From the NCBI GenBank assembly GCA_963649365.1, contig CAVJHQ010000022.1, positions 1 through 26,151 on the forward strand: 26,151 nt of DNA. The letters run 5' to 3'. The position numbers were made by a program, and so were the translations under genes. The DNA comes from Paratractidigestivibacter sp963649365 (GTDB lineage: Bacteria; Actinomycetota; Coriobacteriia; Coriobacteriales; Atopobiaceae). The notes under the pieces were generated by a model. It made no database searches. It saw only the letters and a program-made list of their open reading frames with translations, and was not told the origin of the DNA. Positions 21,692-26,151 of the stretch are shown in pieces (positions within the stretch are counted from its first letter, which is position 1; every line of letters starts with the position of its first letter).

Positions 21692-22535
21692 GTCCATCCG
21701 CGGCGACGTCAAGCTCGTCGAGCCCAAGTCCCCGAACCTCATGCCCGAGCGCGACGCCGGCAAGCCCCCTGTGCTCGAGGCCACGAACCTCGGCATCGAC
21801 TTCGGCGGCCTCACCGCCGTCGACGACTTCAACATCGCCCTCGGCCGCACCGAGATCTCGGGCCTTATCGGCCCCAACGGCGCCGGCAAGACGACCGTCT
21901 TCAACCTGCTGACGAACGTCTACCAGCCGACGCGCGGCTCCATCCTCCTGGACGGCACCGCCACGGCCGGCAAGTCCGTGACCGAGGTCAACCACATGGG
22001 CATCGCCCGCACGTTCCAGAACATCCGCCTCTTCTCGCAGATGACGGTCGAGGAGAACGTGCTCGTCGGTTTCGGCAACAGCATGAAGACGCGCCTCATC
22101 GAGGACGTCCTGCGCCTGCCGAGCCACTGGAAGCAGGAGGCCGAGTTCCACGACAAGGCGCTCGAGCTTCTCGACATCTTCGACATGCGCAAGTTCGCGT
22201 CCACGCAGGCGGGCAACCTCCCGTACGGCGCGCAGCGCAGGCTGGAGATCCTGCGAGCGCTCGCCACGCAGCCTAAGGTGCTTCTCCTCGACGAGCCTGC
22301 GGCCGGCATGAACCCTGCCGAGACCGAGGAGCTCATGGAGAACATCCAGCGCATCCGCGACGAGTTCGGCATCGCCATCCTGCTCATCGAGCACGACATG
22401 AGCCTCGTCATGGGCGTCTGCGAGGTCGTCGCCGTCCTCGACTACGGCCGCATCATCGCCAAGGGTTCTCCGGAGGACATTCAGAACAACCCCAAGGTCA
22501 TCGAGGCGTACCTTGGCAAGCAGGGGGTGAACTAG
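21684..22535 (+). CDS. livG: Branched-chain amino acid ABC transporter ATPase LivG
   Basis: ATP-binding subunit of the LIV importer, 283 residues, slightly longer than usual because of a 28-residue leader before the ABC fold. Walker A is GPNGAGKT (63-70). The signature is the LivG-type NLPYGAQRRLEILRAL (about 178-193), and Walker B is VLLLDEPAAGMNP. The H-loop is LLIEHDMSLVMG. The C-terminal extension IQNNPKVIEAYLG is typical of this family. It starts inside the end of livM with a strong AAGGAGG, and livF begins one base after its stop, so translation is coupled through livMGF. Confidence 0.94.
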   Translation: MSKSIRGDVKLVEPKSPNLMPERDAGKPPVLEATNLGIDFGGLTAVDDFNIALGRTEISGLIGPNGAGKTTVFNLLTNVYQPTRGSILLDGTATAGKSVTEVNHMGIARTFQNIRLFSQMTVEENVLVGFGNSMKTRLIEDVLRLPSHWKQEAEFHDKALELLDIFDMRKFASTQAGNLPYGAQRRLEILRALATQPKVLLLDEPAAGMNPAETEELMENIQRIRDEFGIAILLIEHDMSLVMGVCEVVAVLDYGRIIAKGSPEDIQNNPKVIEAYLGKQGVN

Positions 22536-22536
22536 C

Positions 22537-23250
22537 GTGTCCGATACGTTGCTCTCCGTAAACGATATTCATGTGAGCTACGGCGCCATCAAGGCTGTCC
22601 GCGGCATCTCGTTCGACATCAAGAAGGGCGAGATCGTCACCCTCATCGGCGCGAACGGCGCCGGCAAGTCGACGACGCTGAACACCGTCTCCGGCTTGAT
22701 CAAGCCCGACCAGGGCGCCGTCGAGTTCAAGGGCGAGTCCATCGTGGGCGTCAAGGCGCACAAGATCGTCGAGCGCGGCCTCGCGCTCTGCCCTGAGGGC
22801 CGCCGCGTCTTCCAGCAGATGAGCGTCGCGGAGAACCTCGACATGGGCGGCTACACCCGCTCCGACGCCGAGAACAAGGAGACGATCGAGGTCGTCTACG
22901 AACACTTCCCGCGCCTGAGGGAGCGTATGGGCCAGATGGCCGGCACGCTGTCCGGCGGCGAGCAGCAGATGCTGGCTATGGGGCGAGCCCTCATGAGCAA
23001 GCCCGACCTGCTCATGCTGGACGAGCCTTCCATGGGCCTGGCGCCCATCCTCGTGGAGGAGATCTTCGACATCATCAAGGAGCTCAACGCCGCCGGCACG
23101 ACGATCCTGCTCGTCGAGCAGAACGCGAACATGGCGCTCTCCATCGCCGACCGAGCCTACGTCCTCGAGATCGGCACCATCAAGAAGACGGGCACCGGCT
23201 CCGAGCTTCTTGTCGACGACGACGTCCGCAAGGCGTACCTGGGCGGCTAA
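22537..23250 (+). CDS. livF: Branched-chain amino acid ABC transporter ATPase LivF
   Basis: The second ATPase, which pairs with LivG as a heterodimer on the membrane side of LivHM. It has 237 residues. Walker A is GANGAGKS (38-45), the signature is LSGGEQQMLAMGRALM (about 137-152), and Walker B is LLMLDEPSMGLAP. The H-loop is LLVEQNANMAL. The fold ends in the LivF-typical VRKAYLGG. The start is GTG at 22537 with CAGGGGGTGA just upstream inside livG. It is the last gene of the operon and is closed by a strong bidirectional terminator. Confidence 0.95.
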   Translation: MSDTLLSVNDIHVSYGAIKAVRGISFDIKKGEIVTLIGANGAGKSTTLNTVSGLIKPDQGAVEFKGESIVGVKAHKIVERGLALCPEGRRVFQQMSVAENLDMGGYTRSDAENKETIEVVYEHFPRLRERMGQMAGTLSGGEQQMLAMGRALMSKPDLLMLDEPSMGLAPILVEEIFDIIKELNAAGTTILLVEQNANMALSIADRAYVLEIGTIKKTGTGSELLVDDDVRKAYLGG

Positions 23251-23277
23251 GCCGCTGGGCCCAAACGGCTTTAAAAG

Positions 23278-23320
23278 ACACGGCTCCCCAACGAAGCGCA
23301 GTTGGGGAGCCGTGTTTGTG
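23278..23320. terminator. Bidirectional terminator between livF and the flavoprotein gene
   Basis: A perfect 15-bp stem, 23278-23292 with 23301-23315, has an 8-nt loop. T-rich sequence follows on the plus side (TTGTGTGT). CTTTTAAAG follows on the minus side (plus 23269-23277), so it can serve the two convergent genes. Confidence 0.88.
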
Positions 23321-23366
23321 TGTCTGCTGGATGTTATCGTGGCGTGCGATGCTGCTTGCGGGCGCG

Positions 23367-23987
23367 TTAGCGGATGAAGTTCGTCCGCTTGGCGGCCTCG
23401 GCCTCGGGAATGTCGATGCCCGCGGCGCGGCCGGCCTCGATGCACTTGAGCAGCCATGCCATGTTGCGTCCGAGGACGCGCATGGTGTAGAGGCCTTCCT
23501 CGTCCTTCTCGACGTCGGCGGCGCAGGCGCCATGGACGTTGTTCCAGTAGCGTGAGGCAACGATCGGCATCTGGTTGATGGTGAAGAACTTCTGGATGTC
23601 GTCGAGGGCGCAGGTGGTGCCGGCACGGCGGGCGGAGGTGACTGCGGCCGCGGGCTTGTGGGCCATCGCGCCGCCCGCGCTCATAAAGAGACGGTCCATG
23701 AAGCCGAGGAGCGATCCGGCGGCGTGCGCGTAGTGGACCGCCCCGCCGAAGACGAAGCCGTCCGCCTCCGCCGCCTTCGCGGCAAACTCGTTTACCGCGT
23801 CGTCGTAGACGCATCGGCCGAGCTTGCTACAGCCGCCGCAGCCGACGCAGCCGCCCACAGGCTTGCCGCCGATCCAGAAGATCTCGGCCTCGACGCCCTC
23901 GGCCTCGAGCGTGGTCGCGACCTCTTCGAGCGCGCGGTTGACGCAGCCGTCTTTGTGCGGGCTGCCGTTTACCAGCAGGACTTTCAT
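23367..23987 (-). CDS. Iron-sulfur flavoprotein / NAD(P)H-dependent oxidoreductase
   Basis: A 206-residue flavodoxin-fold protein. It starts MKVLLVNGSPHKDGCVNRAL, where NGSPHKDG is the FMN phosphate loop. The compact motif CVGCGGCSKLGRC has Cys47, Cys50, Cys53 and Cys59 spaced C-x2-C-x2-C-x5-C, the spacing known for the 4Fe-4S site of archaeal and clostridial iron-sulfur flavoproteins. GFVFGGAVHYAHAAGSLLGFMDR is the flavin-edge segment. Such proteins act in electron transfer or in reduction of oxygen or quinones in anaerobes; the physiological partner is unknown. The ATG at 23987 is preceded on the minus strand by AGAGGAGACTCGC. The frame is open further upstream, but homology begins at this Met. 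It stands divergent to a decayed dehydrogenase gene. Confidence 0.88.
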   Translation of the reverse strand: MKVLLVNGSPHKDGCVNRALEEVATTLEAEGVEAEIFWIGGKPVGGCVGCGGCSKLGRCVYDDAVNEFAAKAAEADGFVFGGAVHYAHAAGSLLGFMDRLFMSAGGAMAHKPAAAVTSARRAGTTCALDDIQKFFTINQMPIVASRYWNNVHGACAADVEKDEEGLYTMRVLGRNMAWLLKCIEAGRAAGIDIPEAEAAKRTNFIR

Positions 23988-24074
23988 GCGAGTCTCCTCT
24001 CTCCAGCGCTTCCGCCCCCTCGGCGGCCTGCCCCTCATTTGAGGGAGGCGGGGGAGCGCCCCGCCCGCTACGTT

Positions 24075-24091
24075 GTTGACGAATCGTTAAC
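24075..24091. promoter_or_regulatory. Operator-like 17-bp imperfect palindrome
   Basis: GTTGACGAATCGTTAAC is palindromic except for one base per half. It lies between the divergent flavoprotein gene and the dehydrogenase remnant. On the minus strand a TACAAT (24099-24094) is directly upstream of it, so it would sit near the start of the flavoprotein transcript, as a repressor site would. This is an inference from symmetry and place. Confidence 0.4.
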
Positions 24092-24111
24092 CCATTGTAG
24101 GGAGGATTGCC

Positions 24112-24204
24112 GTGGAGAGGGCGGTCATCGTAACGGGCGGCACAAACGGCAGAGGGCTCGCTTGCTCACGGAGGCTCCTCGCGGCGTACCGCCTCGTGCC
24201 TTGA
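24112..24204 (+). pseudogene. Truncated short-chain dehydrogenase (SDR) gene remnant
   Basis: A GTG-started frame of 30 codons with a good ribosome site (AGGGAGG at 24099-24105) encodes MERAVIVTGGTNGRGLACSR and then RRLLAAY-like residues before a TGA. VIVTGGTNGxGLA is the Rossmann beta1-loop-alphaA nucleotide-binding motif that opens SDR proteins of about 250 residues. Arg stands where Ile is usual. Nothing of the rest of an SDR follows: the map terminator hairpin begins 8 bases later. It appears to be the 5' stub of a gene removed by deletion, still with its ribosome site. Confidence 0.6.
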
Positions 24205-24211
24205 TGAAGCA

Positions 24212-24250
24212 AGTGCCGCGCAGCCGGGGGGGATCCGGCTGCGCGGCACT
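24212..24250 (-). terminator. Large hairpin downstream of map
   Basis: A perfect 16-bp stem, 24212-24227 with 24235-24250, has a 7-nt loop and lies 31 bases beyond the map stop on the minus strand. The base following on the minus strand is T, but a long U-tract is missing, so termination may be Rho-assisted. Confidence 0.65.
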
Positions 24251-24281
24251 AATTTGTCGCCATGATGAAAAGAAACCGCAG

Positions 24282-25166
24282 CTACCAGCTGAGCAGCTCG
24301 TAGCCGTCCTCCGTCACCACGAGCTGGACCTCCCACTGGGCAGAGTCGGAGCCGTCCTTGGTGCGGACGGTCCAGCCGTTGGGGTCGCTCATGTCGATGT
24401 CCGGGGCGCCGGCGTTGACCATGGGCTCGATGGTAAAGCACATGCCCGGCGCGAGAACGATGCCCTCGCCCGGCTCCCCGACGAAGCCGACGAAGGGGTC
24501 CTCGTGGAACTCGAGCCCAATGCCGTGGCCGCCGAACTCGCGGACAACGTTGAAGCCGGCCGCCTCGACGCAGGACTGGACGGCATGCGCCATGTCGCCG
24601 AGGGTCGCCCACGGCTTCACCTCGGCGAGGCCGGCGTACACGGACTCGCGCGTGACCTCAACGAGGCGTCGGCGCTCCTCGGAGACCTCGCCGATACAGA
24701 ACATGCGGCTTGAGTCTGAGAAGTAGCCGTCGAGGATGGTCGAGCAGTCCACGTTCACGATGTCGCCGTCGCGCAGCACGTCTTCCTCGCAGGGGATGCC
24801 GTGGCACACCACGCTGTTGATGGACGTGCAGACGCTCTTCGGGTAGCCCTCGTAGTCGAGGTCGGCGGGTATTCCGCCGTGCTCGACGGTGTAGTCGTGT
24901 ATCCACTTGTCCACCTCGGCCGTGGTCACGCCGGCGCGGATGTGCTCCCCGACATAGTCGAGGACGCCGATGTTGATGGCCGCCGAGCGCTTGATGCCCT
25001 CGATGTCCTCGGCCGTCTTGAGAAGCCCGCGCGGCAGCACCTCGAAACCCTCGTTGTGCAGGCGGTCGAGCTTCTGGTCGATGGGGGCGTGGCACTTCTT
25101 GTATTTCTTGCCGGAGCCGCACCAGCAGGGTTCGTTGCGGCCAGGCACGTAATCGTTGTCATACAT
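24282..25166 (-). CDS. map: Methionine aminopeptidase with N-terminal SEC-C zinc motif
   Basis: This type I methionine aminopeptidase removes the initiator Met from nascent proteins. It has 294 residues. The N-terminus carries a SEC-C motif, PGRNEPCWCGSGKKYKKCH (8-26), with zinc ligands C14, C16, C25 and H26, also found on SecA, which may bring the enzyme to ribosomes or to a partner. All catalytic positions are present: H122 in CHGIP, and metal ligands D140, D151, H214, E247 and E279. The start ATG (minus strand from 25166) has AAAAGGAG upstream. The frame is open far beyond, into tatD, but that is not coding for this protein. It follows the tatD stop by 13 bases, so tatD-map is an operon. 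Confidence 0.95.
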   Translation of the reverse strand: MYDNDYVPGRNEPCWCGSGKKYKKCHAPIDQKLDRLHNEGFEVLPRGLLKTAEDIEGIKRSAAINIGVLDYVGEHIRAGVTTAEVDKWIHDYTVEHGGIPADLDYEGYPKSVCTSINSVVCHGIPCEEDVLRDGDIVNVDCSTILDGYFSDSSRMFCIGEVSEERRRLVEVTRESVYAGLAEVKPWATLGDMAHAVQSCVEAAGFNVVREFGGHGIGLEFHEDPFVGFVGEPGEGIVLAPGMCFTIEPMVNAGAPDIDMSDPNGWTVRTKDGSDSAQWEVQLVVTEDGYELLSW

Positions 25167-25179
25167 GGTTAACTCCTTT

Positions 25180-25938
25180 TCATCCTGCATGAGTATGACA
25201 CGTCGCGCCCCACCACGTGCCAAGAAACGCATCGGTCCCAGTCGGCGGCTTCCCTCGGGCAGCCTCAACCTGGGCCGCCGCGCGCCCGAGAGAGGCCGCG
25301 ATGCCGGCTGCCGAGACCTCCTGGCCCGGGGCCTCGGGGAGGTCCGTCTCGAACAGCAGGCGGTCGGCCGGCACCTGGCGCGCGTACTCGCGCCCTCGTC
25401 GCGTGGCGAGCATCCGCTCGCCGACCGAGAACCAGCAGCCCGCGTCGACGGCGCGCCGCAGCTCGTCTGAGTTGCCGCTGAACCAATGGAAGACGCATGC
25501 GCAGCTCTCGAGCGCGCCGGTCCGGGCAAGGACGTCGAGCGCGACGCCCGCCGCGCGCACGCTGTGGATCGAGAGAACCTTGCCGCCCTCCTCTGCGCAC
25601 GCCTCGCAGATAGCGCTGAACGCGGACAGCTGGAGCTCGCGCGTCCGCGCGTGGCGAGCGCCGAAGTCGAGCCCCACCTCGCCGACGAAGCGGGAGCCGC
25701 GCGCGCATTCCGCGGCGAGCCCCACGTCGGCTCCCTCGACGCGCCAGGGGTGGAGCCCAGCCGCGACGGCGACGTTCGGATACGCGGCGAGCGCGTCGCG
25801 TGCCCGCTCGTAGCCGCCGGGGCCAACCGTGCAACAGACCAAGCCCAGCCCGATCTCGGCGGCCTCGCGGGCCACCTGCGCCGGGTCGGCCGCCCAATCC
25901 AGGTGGACATGTGCGTCGAGCAGCGGGTGGCCCTCCAT
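25180..25938 (-). CDS. TatD-family metal-dependent hydrolase/nuclease
   Basis: A 252-residue TIM-barrel hydrolase of the TatD family, known for 3'-5' exonuclease or DNase activity. The metal ligands are all visible in order: H10 and H12 in LLDAHVHLD, H63 in GLHPW, E87 in GEVGLDFG, H125 in LSIHS, H151 in FHWFSG and D199 in FETDLPEAPG. The N-terminal part is shorter than in E. coli TatD. The C-terminal tail is a little extended with Gly, Trp and His. The ATG at 25938 has AAAGGACG upstream on the minus strand. It is the first gene of a minus-strand pair with map and is divergent to valS. The 89-nt gap between them carries both promoters, which I could not place exactly. Confidence 0.92.
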   Translation of the reverse strand: MEGHPLLDAHVHLDWAADPAQVAREAAEIGLGLVCCTVGPGGYERARDALAAYPNVAVAAGLHPWRVEGADVGLAAECARGSRFVGEVGLDFGARHARTRELQLSAFSAICEACAEEGGKVLSIHSVRAAGVALDVLARTGALESCACVFHWFSGNSDELRRAVDAGCWFSVGERMLATRRGREYARQVPADRLLFETDLPEAPGQEVSAAGIAASLGRAAAQVEAARGKPPTGTDAFLGTWWGATCHTHAG

Positions 25939-26027
25939 GCGGCGCGTCCTTTCTCCGGCGTGGTATCCTTCTTCTTTGTTATAGCTGCTTTATGTCGAGC
26001 GCGCCACGCGCCACAAGGAGATTCGCC

Positions 26028-26151
26028 GTGGAAGAGATGCCCAAGACCTACGACCCGCAATCCAAGGAGCCCGAGCTTATCCAGAAGTGGATCGACGCCG
26101 GCTGCTACCAGCGCAGCAAGGGCGTCGGCGACTGCACCGTCGTCATCCCGC
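26028..26151 (+). CDS. valS: Valyl-tRNA synthetase, N-terminal fragment (3' end outside window)
   Basis: Only the first 41 codons are present: MEEMPKTYDPQSKEPELIQK, then a Trp-containing helix, and ending in CTVVIP at the window edge. The pattern PKTYDP, a Trp about ten residues on, and a TVVIPP strand is the start of ValS, just before the PPPNVTG and HIGH region. The product charges tRNA-Val. The GTG start has ACAAGGAG at 26013-26020. IleS or LeuS would start differently, but with this little sequence some doubt remains. Confidence 0.82.
   Translation, partial: MEEMPKTYDPQSKEPELIQKWIDAGCYQRSKGVGDCTVVIP

Noticed and set aside
24282..26060. One long minus-strand fusion of map with upstream sequence
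   Set aside because: The upstream part is out of frame with tatD, whose metal ligands are all intact in another frame; map starts at a SEC-C motif with its own ribosome site.
1..26151. CRISPR arrays, transposases, integrases or phage genes
   Set aside because: No regularly spaced repeats and no corresponding protein motifs were seen in any frame.

Overview
The window is GC-rich, densely coded chromosomal DNA. The organism looks like a gut actinobacterium of the Coriobacteriia, probably Collinsella- or Olsenella-like. That placement is an inference from four things: the high GC content, frequent GTG/TTG starts, a Rho with a very long basic N-terminal extension, and the protein flavour overall. 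No 16S or other marker was available to confirm it. Most of the content is core metabolism and information processing. I see no phage, transposase, CRISPR array or toxin module.

Layout. Positions 1-2802 hold ilvB (5' end outside the window), ilvN and ilvC, closed by a strong terminator. Next come a GT2-GtrA glycosyltransferase and an orphan ABC ATPase (2864-4776), tRNA-Ala(CGC) with its own promoter and terminator (4818-4988), and ilvA (5027-6283). ilvA supplies 2-oxobutyrate to the same branched-chain amino acid pathway. The gene-poor stretch 6284-6792 holds a 143-bp near-perfect palindromic element and, on the minus strand, a promoter-to-terminator small RNA of about 168 nt that I read as a 6S RNA candidate. 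Then follow a WecA/TagO-type sugar-phosphate transferase translationally coupled to a PflX-type radical SAM protein, a small tail-anchored coiled-coil protein, pncB, argS, a regulator with two winged-helix domains, and rho. A pair consisting of an exported acidic protein of unknown function and a VanZ-family protein follows.

From 18331 to 23250 there is a complete branched-chain amino acid ABC transporter operon, livJ-livH-livM-livG-livF. Its livJ Shine-Dalgarno can pair with an upstream anti-SD sequence, and a large hairpin separates livJ from livH. The operon ends at a bidirectional terminator facing a minus-strand iron-sulfur flavoprotein gene. A divergent 30-codon remnant of a short-chain dehydrogenase gene and an operator-like palindrome lie beyond it. 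The minus-strand pair tatD-map follows, with map carrying a SEC-C zinc motif, and divergent valS runs off the right edge.

Functional theme: biosynthesis (ilvBNC, ilvA) and import (livJHMGF) of branched-chain amino acids are both present within about 23 kb. The less explained items are the 6S-like RNA next to the palindromic element, the disordered Rho extension, the tandem winged-helix regulator with its GC palindrome, the structured leaders at 16252-16320 and 18284-18323, and the decayed SDR gene. No clear multi-gene novel system is visible.
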